Below, one piece after another: positions 42,047-49,961 of a stretch of 62,515 nt of DNA (positions are counted from its first letter, which is position 1; each line of letters opens with the position of its first letter). The stretch is from an uncultured Ruminococcus sp. (lineage in GTDB: Bacteria; Bacillota; Clostridia; Oscillospirales; CAG-272): positions 1 to 62,515 of the forward strand of contig CACYYS010000007.1 of NCBI GenBank assembly GCA_902778725.1. The letters run 5' to 3'. The notes under the pieces were generated by a model, which worked only from the letters and a program-made list of their open reading frames with translations, was not told the origin of the DNA and did no database searches. Both the position numbers and the translations under genes were made by a program.

Positions 42047-43405
42047 TTACTCAAAAATATCGTTGAGCGTGAGGATGGTACTGTTGCGGTTGGTGACGAC
42101 GACGACGGTGTCCCCGGGGGAGAAGACCGAGCTGCCGTCCGGGATCTCGGTGCGGCTGCCGTGGGTGATGCAGGCGATCAGCACGCCGCGCTTCAGACGC
42201 AGGTCGCGCAGCGGCACGCCGTGCCGGAGGGCGTTCTTATCCACCCGGAACTCGATCGCCTCCGCCTTGCCGTCCGCGATGAAATGGACGGCCGCGGCGG
42301 CGCCCGTCTGGTTTTTGATGGCGCGGACGTAGCGCACGATCCCGGAGCAGCACAGCTCCTTCGGGCTGATGACGCTGCCGAGGGAGAGCTGATCGAGCAC
42401 GCGGGTATCGTCCACCCGGCCGAGCTTGGTGATGATCTGGGGGACGCTGTTCGCGTGCGCGTAGAGGGAAATGACGATGTTGAGCTCGTCCATCCCGGTA
42501 AGGGAAACGACCGCGTCATAGCCGGAGAGCCCCTCGCTCTCGAGGACCAGACGGTTGGTCGCGTCCGCGTTGATGATCTCGGCGTCCGGGAGCAGCTCCG
42601 AGAGCTGTTCGCAGCGCGCGCGGTCCTGCTCGATGATCTTGACGGTCATCCGGCTCTTGAGGAGCTGCTCCGCCAGATAAAAGCTGCTCCGCCCGCCGCC
42701 GCAGATCATCACCCGTCTCGCACGGCGGGAGAGGATGCCGAGGTCGGAGAGGAGCTGAGAGAGGACGTTGGTCGGGGCCGTGACGAAGATACGGTCCCCT
42801 TCCCGCAGTTCAAAATCGCCGGAGGGGGTCATCACTTCCCCCTGCCGGAGCACGGCGCAGACAAGGACCCGGCACTGGATGATGCCGTGCAGATCTCCGA
42901 GGGTGACGCCGCAGAGCTTGCTGTCCTCCTCGATGCGCAGCTCCGCGATCTCGACCCGGCCCTTGGCGAAGGTGTCGAGCTTGAGAAAACCGGGGTACTT
43001 GAGGAGACGTTCGATCTCCTTTGCCGCCTGCTTATCGGGGTTGACGGACATGGAAAGGGGAAAGATATCGCGCATCTCGTAGATCTGGCCCGAATACTCC
43101 GGGTTGCGGATCCGCGCGATGGTATGCAAGTCGGGATTGATGCCGTGCGCCGTCAGGCAGGAGAGGAGGTTGACCTCGTCGGTCCCGGTGACGGCGATCA
43201 AAAGGTCCGCCTCTCCGATCCCCGCCTGCACGAGCGTGTCGCGCACGGCGCAGTTGCCGCAGAGGGTCATCACGTCGTACTGCTCCTGCACGTTTTCCAG
43301 GACGGCGGGGTCGCTGTCGATCAGCGTGACGTCGCCGCCTTCCGCCGTGAGCTGACGGATCAGAGTGGCGCCAAGCTTTCCCCCGCCTGCAAGAATGATC
43401 TTCAT
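42047..43405 (-). CDS. trkA: TrkA potassium uptake regulatory protein
   Basis: A 452-residue cytoplasmic protein made of two tandem RCK units. Each has a Rossmann nucleotide-binding domain (MKIILAGGGKLGATLIRQL at the start and VMICGGGRSSFYLAEQLLKS near 228) and a TrkA-C domain. It binds NAD(H) or ATP and gates TrkH. Its own consensus promoter lies at 43503-43531, with a leader of about 90 nt and no recognised riboswitch. Confidence 0.95.
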   Translation of the reverse strand: MKIILAGGGKLGATLIRQLTAEGGDVTLIDSDPAVLENVQEQYDVMTLCGNCAVRDTLVQAGIGEADLLIAVTGTDEVNLLSCLTAHGINPDLHTIARIRNPEYSGQIYEMRDIFPLSMSVNPDKQAAKEIERLLKYPGFLKLDTFAKGRVEIAELRIEEDSKLCGVTLGDLHGIIQCRVLVCAVLRQGEVMTPSGDFELREGDRIFVTAPTNVLSQLLSDLGILSRRARRVMICGGGRSSFYLAEQLLKSRMTVKIIEQDRARCEQLSELLPDAEIINADATNRLVLESEGLSGYDAVVSLTGMDELNIVISLYAHANSVPQIITKLGRVDDTRVLDQLSLGSVISPKELCCSGIVRYVRAIKNQTGAAAAVHFIADGKAEAIEFRVDKNALRHGVPLRDLRLKRGVLIACITHGSRTEIPDGSSVFSPGDTVVVVTNRNSTILTLNDIFE

Positions 43406-43502
43406 ATCATTACCTCAAAAGCGACCTCCGCGCGCGGACGCCGCCGTTCTCCGAGGCCGTCTCACAATCAAAAAGGAAGAAAAACGGCCGCGAGTTGTTC
43501 TT

Positions 43503-43531
43503 ATTATATTCGTTTCTCCTCCTTTTGTCAA
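43503..43531 (-). promoter_or_regulatory. consensus promoter of trkA-trkH
   Basis: Minus strand TTGACA (43526-43531) and TATAAT (43503-43508), 17 nt apart. Confidence 0.88.
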
Positions 43532-43581
43532 CACAAACGCGCCGCTTCCTCCGCCTGCGGAAAAATTTCCGACAAAATACA

Positions 43582-43619
43582 TAAAACCTATTGACTTTGT
43601 ATGTTTTTGGTGTTATACT
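43582..43619 (+). promoter_or_regulatory. cysK promoter with the iscS-like element
   Basis: TTGACT (43591-43596) and TATACT (43614-43619), 17 nt apart. The 14-mer TAAAACCTATTGAC at 43582-43595 covers the -35 box and is identical to the sequence at the iscS promoter. Confidence 0.8.
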
Positions 43620-43669
43620 TCAAAAAAAGGACGGCGCGAGCCGTCCGAGCAGAAAAGAAGGAAAAAAAG

Positions 43670-44602
43670 ATGGCAAATATTTATTCCTCCGCCGACGCGC
43701 TGATCGGCGGCACCCCGCTCCTCGCGCTCACCCGCACCGAAAAAGCCCTCTCCCTCAAAGCGAGACTGCTCGCCAAGCTGGAGCGCGCCAACCCCGCCGG
43801 CTCGGTCAAGGACCGGATCGCCCGCGCGATGCTCGACGAGGCGGAAGCCTCCGGCAAGCTGAAGCCCGGCTCGGTCATCATCGAGCCCACCTCCGGCAAT
43901 ACCGGGATCGGGCTCGCCTCCGTCGCCGCGGCGCGCGGCTACCGGATCATCCTTGTGATGCCGGAGACGATGTCGGTGGAGCGGCGGCGGCTGATGCGCG
44001 CCTACGGCGCCGAGCTGGAGCTGACCGAGGGCGCAAAGGGGATGAAGGGCGCGATCGCCCGCGCCGAGGAGCTGGCGCGGGAGATCCCGGGCGCCTTTAT
44101 CCCCGGGCAGTTCTCGAACCCCGCGAACCCGGACGCCCACTACAAAACGACCGGACCGGAGATCTGGAACGACACGGACGGCGCGGTCGACCTCTTTGTC
44201 GCCGGCGTCGGGACGGGCGGAACGGTCACGGGCGTCGGCCGCTATCTGAAGGAACAGAAGCCCTCCGTGCGCGTGATCGCCGTGGAGCCGGAGTCCTCTC
44301 CCGTCCTCTCCGGCGGGAGCGCGGGCCCGCACAAGATCCAGGGGATCGGCGCCGGCTTTGTCCCCGAGGTCCTCGACACGGGGATCTACGACGAGGTCCT
44401 CCCCGTCTCAAACGAGGACGCTTTCGCCGCCGCCCGCGCGTTCGGCCGGCGGGAGGGCGTGCTGATCGGCATCTCCTCCGGCGCCGCGCTCTTCGCCGCG
44501 ATCACCGCCGCGAAGCGCCCGGAAAACGAGGGGAAAACGATCGTCGTCCTCTTCCCCGACGGCGGAGACCGCTACCTCTCCACGCCGCTCTACGGCGACT
44601 AA
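43670..44602 (+). CDS. cysK: cysteine synthase A
   Basis: A 310-residue O-acetylserine sulfhydrylase that makes cysteine from O-acetylserine and sulfide. The PLP lysine lies in [26 protein letters not shown] binds the substrate, the [15 protein letters not shown] loop binds the PLP phosphate, and the SSGAAL block is near the end. Length is normal. The start is the ATG at 43670, with GAAGGA about 8 nt upstream; the frame also runs upstream. It is monocistronic, with a terminator after it. The promoter element suggests regulation together with iscS, for example by a cysteine- or Fe-S-sensing Rrf2-type repressor. Confidence 0.96.
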   Translation: MANIYSSADALIGGTPLLALTRTEKALSLKARLLAKLERANPAGSVKDRIARAMLDEAEASGKLKPGSVIIEPTSGNTGIGLASVAAARGYRIILVMPETMSVERRRLMRAYGAELELTEGAKGMKGAIARAEELAREIPGAFIPGQFSNPANPDAHYKTTGPEIWNDTDGAVDLFVAGVGTGGTVTGVGRYLKEQKPSVRVIAVEPESSPVLSGGSAGPHKIQGIGAGFVPEVLDTGIYDEVLPVSNEDAFAAARAFGRREGVLIGISSGAALFAAITAAKRPENEGKTIVVLFPDGGDRYLSTPLYGD

Positions 44603-44613
44603 ACGCCAAAAAG

Positions 44614-44645
44614 AAAAACGGACTTCCCGTGAAGTCCGTTTTTTC
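44614..44645 (+). terminator. terminator of cysK
   Basis: Arms AAAAACGGACTTC and GAAGTCCGTTTTTT with a 4-nt loop. The following 145 nt up to rnfB hold no supported gene. Confidence 0.88.
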
Positions 44646-44790
44646 TTTACGCTTTCTCCCCGCGCCGTTTTTCCCCGGCGCAGCGCGGGACGATCCGGGA
44701 AAAGATCCGGGCGGCGTTGGAGTCGGTCCGGAAGACAATCTCCGGATGGAACCGGACGGCGAGAGCAGCCGGGACGCCGCCGTCCGGGTC

Positions 44791-45669
44791 TTACTTTGAT
44801 TCGCGGCTGACCGCTTCCTTCTCAAGGTCGGTCGCGGCGCGGATCTGTGCGCGGGTGATGACAAGCCCGTCCTCCTGCTCGGTGCAGGACCAGATGATCT
44901 TGCGCGGGCACTTGGAGACGCAGGTATTGCAGCCGGTGCATTTGTCGTAGTCGATAGAGGCGACAAAGTCGTTGACCGTGATGGCGCCCGCCTCGCAGGA
45001 GCGCTCGCAGAGGCGGCAGGAGATACAGCCGACGTCGCAGTAGCTGCGGGTGACGGCGCCCTTATCCACCGACATACAGCCGACCCAGTGCTTTGCGTTG
45101 TAGGGGATCAGGCGGATGATATGCTTCGGGCAGGCGGAGACGCACCGGCCGCAGCCGATGCAGAGGCGGTAGTCGACCGCCGCCACGCCGTTCTCCACCC
45201 GGATGGCGTTCACCGGGCAGACGGAGGCGCAGGTGCCGAGGCCGATGCAGCCGTTGGGGCAGAGCTTGTCGCCGCCTCCCATCCGCGCGGCGGCGGCGCA
45301 GTCCGCCGCGCCGCGGTAGTGATATTTTTTTGCGGCGAAGTCCCGGGTGCCGGAGCACATGACCTGCGCGCGGCGCCGGACGACGGGAGCGGCCGAAACG
45401 CCCATCACCCGGGCGATCTCGCCGGCGCATTTTTCGCCGCCGACCACGCAGGCGTTGGGCTTTGCCTCGCCCCGGACGATCGCCTCCGCGAGCGCGGCGC
45501 AGCCGGTATAGCCGCAGCCGCCGCAGTTGGCGCCGGGCAGCGCCTCCGTGATCTTCGGGATCCGCTCGTCCACCTTGACCGCAAAGACCTTCGACGCGAT
45601 CGCCAGCACGATCCCGAGGATCCCGCCGATCCCGCCGATCCAGAGGACGGGCAGTAAGATCTCTTTCAT
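44791..45669 (-). CDS. rnfB: Rnf complex iron-sulfur subunit B
   Basis: A 292-residue ferredoxin-like subunit. It has an N-terminal membrane anchor (about 5-27), the four-cysteine 4Fe-4S domain (ANCGGCGYTGCAALAEA, then CVVGGEKC), and several ferredoxin motifs: CPNGCIGLGTCASVCP, CIGCGRCVSACPKH, CISCRLCERSCEAGA and CTGCNTCVSKCPRK. RnfB takes electrons from soluble ferredoxin in the ion-pumping ferredoxin:NAD oxidoreductase. It is the last gene of the operon, as in other Clostridia. After the stop codon the same frame stays open for 48 codons without a start. Confidence 0.96.
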   Translation of the reverse strand: MKEILLPVLWIGGIGGILGIVLAIASKVFAVKVDERIPKITEALPGANCGGCGYTGCAALAEAIVRGEAKPNACVVGGEKCAGEIARVMGVSAAPVVRRRAQVMCSGTRDFAAKKYHYRGAADCAAAARMGGGDKLCPNGCIGLGTCASVCPVNAIRVENGVAAVDYRLCIGCGRCVSACPKHIIRLIPYNAKHWVGCMSVDKGAVTRSYCDVGCISCRLCERSCEAGAITVNDFVASIDYDKCTGCNTCVSKCPRKIIWSCTEQEDGLVITRAQIRAATDLEKEAVSRESK

Positions 45670-45681
45670 CTCTCCCCCTCC

Positions 45682-46260
45682 TTAAAAGCTCATGCCGGAA
45701 AATCCGGAAAACGCCATCGCGGCGAGCCCCGCCGCGATCAGCGTGAGGGGGAAGCCGGCGAAAGACTTGGGCGGCGCGGCGTAACGCATCTTTTCCCGCA
45801 CGCCGGCAAAGATGACGATGGCGAGCAGGAATCCGAGCGCGGCGGAAAAGCCGAACGCGACGCTCTCGACAAAGGAATAGTCGTTCTGGATATTGATCAG
45901 GGCGGAGCCGAGGACGGCGCAGTTGGTCGTGATCAGCGGCAGGAAGATCCCGAGCGCCCCGTAGAGCGCGGGGATGAACTTTTTGAGGAACATCTCGATG
46001 AACTGCACGAGCGACGCGATCACGAGGATGAAGGCGACCGTTTTGAGATATTCGTAATGGAAGGGCAGCAGGATGAAGTGGTAGACGCACCAGGTGGCGG
46101 CGCTGGAGAGCGTCATCACGAAGGTGACGGCCAGCCCCATGCCGACGGCGGTATCGATCTTCTCCGATACGCCGAGGAAGGGGCAGCAGCCGAGAAACCG
46201 GGAGAAAATGAAGTTCTCGACCAGGACCGCGGTCAGCATCAAAAGAAAGATCTCACGCAT
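45682..46260 (-). CDS. rnfA: Rnf complex membrane subunit A
   Basis: A 192-residue hydrophobic protein with six predicted helices, matching RnfA/NqrE: VENFIFSRFLGCCPFLGVSE near the start and FGFSAALGFLLAIVIFAGVR near the end, each with the conserved membrane cysteine or nearby glycines. RnfA and RnfE form a mirrored pair that carries a membrane 2Fe-2S centre. It overlaps the rnfE gene by 8 nt and stands 12 nt before rnfB. Confidence 0.96.
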   Translation of the reverse strand: MREIFLLMLTAVLVENFIFSRFLGCCPFLGVSEKIDTAVGMGLAVTFVMTLSSAATWCVYHFILLPFHYEYLKTVAFILVIASLVQFIEMFLKKFIPALYGALGIFLPLITTNCAVLGSALINIQNDYSFVESVAFGFSAALGFLLAIVIFAGVREKMRYAAPPKSFAGFPLTLIAAGLAAMAFSGFSGMSF

Positions 46261-46933
46261 CGCGCTCCCTCCTTTCCGCCTTTGGGGCGGTCTTCTTCTT
46301 TTTTGTTTTGACGGCGGTGAGGATCGCCGTGACGGCGGCGATCACGCAGCCGAGGGTGATGAACGCGCCGGGCGGGGTGATGACCATCAGAGCGGGCTCG
46401 TAGCTCTCGGAGAAGACCCGGAGACCGAAGAAGGTCCCGGAGCCGAGGATCTCGCGCACGGTGGAGATCAGAAACAGAGCAAAGGTGAAGCCGAGTCCCA
46501 TGCACACACCGTCCCACGCGGAGGCGAGCGGACCGTTTTTCGACGCGAACGCCTCGGCGCGCGCGAGGATGATGCAGTTGACGACGATCAGCGGGATGAA
46601 GAGCCCGAGCGCCTCGTACAGATCGGGCAGGAAGGCGGCGAGCAGCATATCCACCGCGGTCACAAAGCCGGAGATGATGACGATATACGCCGCGATGCGC
46701 ACCTGGTTCGGGATGATCTTGCGCAAGAGCGAGATGAGGAAGTTGGAGCAGATCAGCACCGCCGTGGCGGCAAGCCCCATGCCGAGCGCGTTTTTGACCG
46801 AGGTGGTGGTCGCCAGCGTCGGGCACATCCCGAGCAGCTGGACGAAGGTCGGACTGTTGGTGAACAGCCCCTCGCGCAGGGTGGTAAGGAGATAGGAGCC
46901 GAGCCCCTTCTTTTTTTCCTGAGTGCCGGTCAT
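46253..46933 (-). CDS. rnfE: Rnf complex membrane subunit E
   Basis: A 226-residue hydrophobic subunit of the RnfE/NqrD type with about six helices: VQLLGMCPTLATTTSVKNAL (with the conserved Cys), LYEALGLFIPLIVVNCIILA in the second half. It pairs with RnfA to hold the membrane Fe-S centre. The C-terminus is Lys-rich (VKTKKKKTAPKAERR). Starts with a 4-nt overlap to rnfG. Confidence 0.96.
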   Translation of the reverse strand: MTGTQEKKKGLGSYLLTTLREGLFTNSPTFVQLLGMCPTLATTTSVKNALGMGLAATAVLICSNFLISLLRKIIPNQVRIAAYIVIISGFVTAVDMLLAAFLPDLYEALGLFIPLIVVNCIILARAEAFASKNGPLASAWDGVCMGLGFTFALFLISTVREILGSGTFFGLRVFSESYEPALMVITPPGAFITLGCVIAAVTAILTAVKTKKKKTAPKAERRERDA

Positions 46934-47472
46934 TGCGCTCCCTCCCCTCCGATCGCCGCGAGCGCGGCGTTGACGCCGGCCGTTACGGCTTTTGAACTGA
47001 TGGTGGCGCCGGAAACGGCGTCGACGTTTTCCTTGACGGCGAGCTTACCGCTCCTGCCGGCAAACTGCGAGAGGAACGGCTCCTCCCCCGCCCGGGCGCC
47101 GAGCCCGGGGGTCTCGGAGTGGGAGAGGAGGGCGACGCCCTTCACCTTCCCGTCGAGGGTGACGCCGACGAGCATCGTGATCTCGCCGCCGAAGCCCTTT
47201 TCCGTCACGCTGACGGCGTAGCCGGCGTTGGAGCCGTCCACGCTCACGAGCCGGACGCCGCTCACCTCTCCGGTGAGGGGAAAGGCGTCGGTCTCTTTGG
47301 AGGAGGCCTTTTCCCCGAAGAAGGAACGGACCGTCTCCTCGAGCTTGGCCCGTTTGTTTTCCGCGATGGCGTCCGCGGTCTTTGCGTTGACGGCGGCGAG
47401 CAGCCCCGTCATCACGCCGCAGATCAGGAGGAGGATCCCCGCGATCCGCAGCACGTAGAGAAGATTACGCAT
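46930..47472 (-). CDS. rnfG: Rnf complex FMN-binding subunit G
   Basis: A 180-residue subunit with one N-terminal transmembrane helix (about 6-28) and an extracytoplasmic FMN-binding domain. The covalent FMN motif is VDAVSGATISSKAVT near residue 155-165 (SGAT, Thr attachment). Electrons pass through this flavin. It overlaps rnfD by 8 nt and rnfE by 4 nt. Confidence 0.94.
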   Translation of the reverse strand: MRNLLYVLRIAGILLLICGVMTGLLAAVNAKTADAIAENKRAKLEETVRSFFGEKASSKETDAFPLTGEVSGVRLVSVDGSNAGYAVSVTEKGFGGEITMLVGVTLDGKVKGVALLSHSETPGLGARAGEEPFLSQFAGRSGKLAVKENVDAVSGATISSKAVTAGVNAALAAIGGEGAQ

Positions 47473-48487
47473 CCTTGCCCGCCCCCTTTCTTATTTTGGA
47501 AAGGAGTTTTCCCTTCTTTTTCGGCGCGCCGAAGGGACGCGGCCTCCCCCACTTGTCGATCTGCCAGGCAAGCAGATTCATGATCAGGATGGCAAAGGAG
47601 ACCCCCTCCGCGTAACCGCCGAAGGTACGGACGAAAACGGTGATCAGTCCGCATCCGACGCCGTAGATCAGGCGCCCGCGCGGCGTGACGGGAGAGGTGG
47701 CGTAGTCGGTCGCCATAAAGACGGCGCCGAGCATCAGCCCGCCGGAGAAGAGCTCCGCGAACATAAAGCCGAAGTGGTCGGCGTTGCCGGAAAAGATGAA
47801 GGTGATCAGGGCGACGGTGCCGAGATAGGCGACGGGGATATGCCAGGTGATGACCCGGCGGAAAAGCAGGTAGAGCCCGCCCGCGAGGATCAGGAGCGTG
47901 CTGACCTCCCCGATGCAGCCGCTGTAATTGCCGAGGAAGAGATCGGCGCGGGAGACGGAGGGCAGCTCACCCGCCTTCAGGGCTTTTAAGGGCGTGGCGG
48001 AGGCGACCCCGTCAAGGACCGGGAAATCAGACATCCGCACCGACCAGGAAAGGAAGAGGAAAACGCGGGCGGCCAGCGCGGGATTGACGATATTCTTGCC
48101 GATGCCGCCGAACAGCTCCTTGACGATCAGGATCGCAAAAGCGGAGCCTACGACCGGCAGCCAGACGGGCGCAGTGGCGGGAAGGTTGAAGGCGATCAGA
48201 ACGCCCGTCACGCACGCGGAGAGATCGCCGACGGTGTCCGGCCGCTTCATGATCCGGCAAAAGAGGAACTCGAAGAGCACGGAGGAGAGCACGGCGATCG
48301 CCGTGAGGAGCAGGACGCGGGGTCCGAAGCGGTACACGCCCCAGACAAGAGCGGGCGCCAGCGCGATCAGAACGTCGAGCATGATCGAGCGGGTCGTGTC
48401 CTCGTGGCGGATATGCGGGGAGGGAGAGACGGTCAGGAGCGCGGGATAGCCCGGCGTCTCCTTCTCCGGTCTTTGCGGTGCGTTCAT
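47465..48487 (-). CDS. rnfD: Rnf complex membrane subunit D
   Basis: A 340-residue membrane protein with about nine helices. Its covalent FMN site is visible as VLDGVASATPLKAL (SAT, Thr attachment). Other hallmarks are the SPHIRHEDTTRSIMLDVLIA start and MATDYATSPVTPRGRLIYG near residue 270. The start is the ATG at 48487, which overlaps the rnfC stop by 4 nt (ATGA); the open frame goes on upstream as a shadow of rnfC. The C-terminus is basic. Confidence 0.95.
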   Translation of the reverse strand: MNAPQRPEKETPGYPALLTVSPSPHIRHEDTTRSIMLDVLIALAPALVWGVYRFGPRVLLLTAIAVLSSVLFEFLFCRIMKRPDTVGDLSACVTGVLIAFNLPATAPVWLPVVGSAFAILIVKELFGGIGKNIVNPALAARVFLFLSWSVRMSDFPVLDGVASATPLKALKAGELPSVSRADLFLGNYSGCIGEVSTLLILAGGLYLLFRRVITWHIPVAYLGTVALITFIFSGNADHFGFMFAELFSGGLMLGAVFMATDYATSPVTPRGRLIYGVGCGLITVFVRTFGGYAEGVSFAILIMNLLAWQIDKWGRPRPFGAPKKKGKLLSKIRKGAGKDA

Positions 48488-49887
48488 GCTTTTTCTCCTC
48501 CCTTCTTTTCGGCGGGCGCCGGATTCTTTTCGGCGTGGGCGGCCTCCGCCTCTTTCTTTGCGGCGGCGGCGGCGCGTTTTGCCGCGTTGATCTTGAATTT
48601 TGCCATCCGGATATACTGGACGATCGGAACGTGCGCGGGGCAGACGTAGGAGCAGGAGCCGCACTCCACGCAGGAGAGCCCGGCGTACGCCTCGAAGGAC
48701 GCCTGATCGTCCGCCTGCGCGTAGGTCTGCAGGAGGGTGGGGACCAGATGCATCGGGCAGTGCGCCACGCAGCGCCCGCAGCGGATGCAGGCGGCGTGAT
48801 CGGCTCCGCGGTCTCCGTCCGCCTCGGCGGAAAAGACGAGGACGGCGGAGGTCCCCTTGGTGACGGGGGTGTCCTTGTCCCACTGGGCAAAGCCCATCAT
48901 CGGACCGCCGACGACGATCTTTTCCGGCGTTTTGGTAAGGCCGCCGCAGTATTCGATCAGCTCGGAGACCGGCGTGCCGATCTTGGCGAGCAGGTTTTTC
49001 GGCACTCTGACGCAGTCTCCGTCCACGGTGACGACCCGGTCGACAAGGGGCATCCCCTCGGTGAACGCGCGGCAGACGGCGGCGCAGGTCTCCGCGTTGA
49101 AGACGACGCAGCCGACGTCCGCGGGCAGCTTGCCCGCCGGCATCTCCCGGCCGGTGATGGCGTAGATCAGCTGCCGCTCGTCCCCCTGCGGATATTTGGT
49201 TTTGACGATGCGGAGAGCGATCAGGCGGCTCTCCTCCGCCGCCCGGCGGACCGACTCCGCTCCGTCGAGCTTGTTGTCCTCCACCGCGATCTCCGCGAGG
49301 CGGAGCCCCAGCGCGCGCAAAAGGATCTTTGCGCCGTTGACGATCTCCTTCGGCCTCTCGAGCATCAGCCGGTGGTTGGCGGTGATGTAGGGCTCGCACT
49401 CCGCGCAGTTGACGATCAGACGGTCCACCTTGCCCATCGCGGAGCGGATCTTTGCATAAGTCGGGAAGGTCGCGCCTCCCATGCCGGAGATCCCCGCCCG
49501 GCGGATCACCTCGACGATCTCGTCGGGGGTGTACTCGAGCAGCGGTCTGTCCGCCGCGACAAGCCCGGGCGCGCGCTCCTCCAGCCCGTCGTTCTCTATG
49601 ACGACGTTCTGGACGACGGCGCCGAGCGCGGTGCGCTTTTCGGCGATCTCGGCGACCGTGCCGGAGACGCTCGCGTGGACGGGGCAGCCAAGCCCGTTCT
49701 CCACCTCGCCGATCACCTGGCCCAGAAGAACCCGGTCTCCCTTTTGGACAAGAGGTTTCGCCGGCGCGCCGATATGCTGAGAGAGAGGGATACAGACCCG
49801 CTGCGGAGCGGGCGCCACTTCGATTCTGCATCCGGCGGTGTTCTTGTGTTCCTCCACGTGAACGCCGCCTTTGAAGGTATAAGTCAT
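48484..49887 (-). CDS. rnfC: Rnf complex NADH-linked subunit C
   Basis: A 467-residue soluble subunit that reduces NAD with electrons from the complex. GISGMGGATFPTYAKI and NCAECEPYITANHRLM are the NADH/FMN-site motifs. Two 4Fe-4S motifs lie near the end: CIRCGRCVAHCPMHL (about 370-384) and CVECGSCSYVCPAHV (about 409-423). An Ala/Lys/Glu-rich helical tail of about 35 residues follows. First gene of the operon, with the promoter at 49933-49961, a small TCGGCCGC-aaa-GCGGCCGA stem in the leader, and AAGGAG before the ATG. Confidence 0.96.
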   Translation of the reverse strand: MTYTFKGGVHVEEHKNTAGCRIEVAPAPQRVCIPLSQHIGAPAKPLVQKGDRVLLGQVIGEVENGLGCPVHASVSGTVAEIAEKRTALGAVVQNVVIENDGLEERAPGLVAADRPLLEYTPDEIVEVIRRAGISGMGGATFPTYAKIRSAMGKVDRLIVNCAECEPYITANHRLMLERPKEIVNGAKILLRALGLRLAEIAVEDNKLDGAESVRRAAEESRLIALRIVKTKYPQGDERQLIYAITGREMPAGKLPADVGCVVFNAETCAAVCRAFTEGMPLVDRVVTVDGDCVRVPKNLLAKIGTPVSELIEYCGGLTKTPEKIVVGGPMMGFAQWDKDTPVTKGTSAVLVFSAEADGDRGADHAACIRCGRCVAHCPMHLVPTLLQTYAQADDQASFEAYAGLSCVECGSCSYVCPAHVPIVQYIRMAKFKINAAKRAAAAAKKEAEAAHAEKNPAPAEKKGGEKA

Positions 49888-49932
49888 ACGGCTCCTTCCC
49901 TCGGCCGCAAAGCGGCCGATCCTATACGGAAA

Positions 49933-49961
49933 AGTATAGCATTTTATTCTTCTTCTGTCAA
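49933..49961 (-). promoter_or_regulatory. promoter of the rnfCDGEAB operon
   Basis: Minus strand TTGACA (49956-49961) and TATACT (49933-49938), 17 nt apart. The -35 box overlaps the stop codon of comEC. Confidence 0.85.

Noticed and set aside
38888..43594. Very long open frame on the plus strand (over 1500 codons) opposite the zinc-ribbon protein, propeller lipoprotein, trkH and trkA
   Set aside because: It is antisense to several well-supported genes, its translation is rich in Arg, Gly, Asp and Glu without any domain, and it has no start signal. It reflects GC-rich codon usage of the real genes.
44646..44790. Open frame of 48 codons directly after the rnfB stop, in the same frame
   Set aside because: It has no start codon (ATG, GTG or TTG) and no recognised product. 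In GC-rich DNA such frames arise by chance. I kept it as unassigned spacer between cysK terminator and rnfB.
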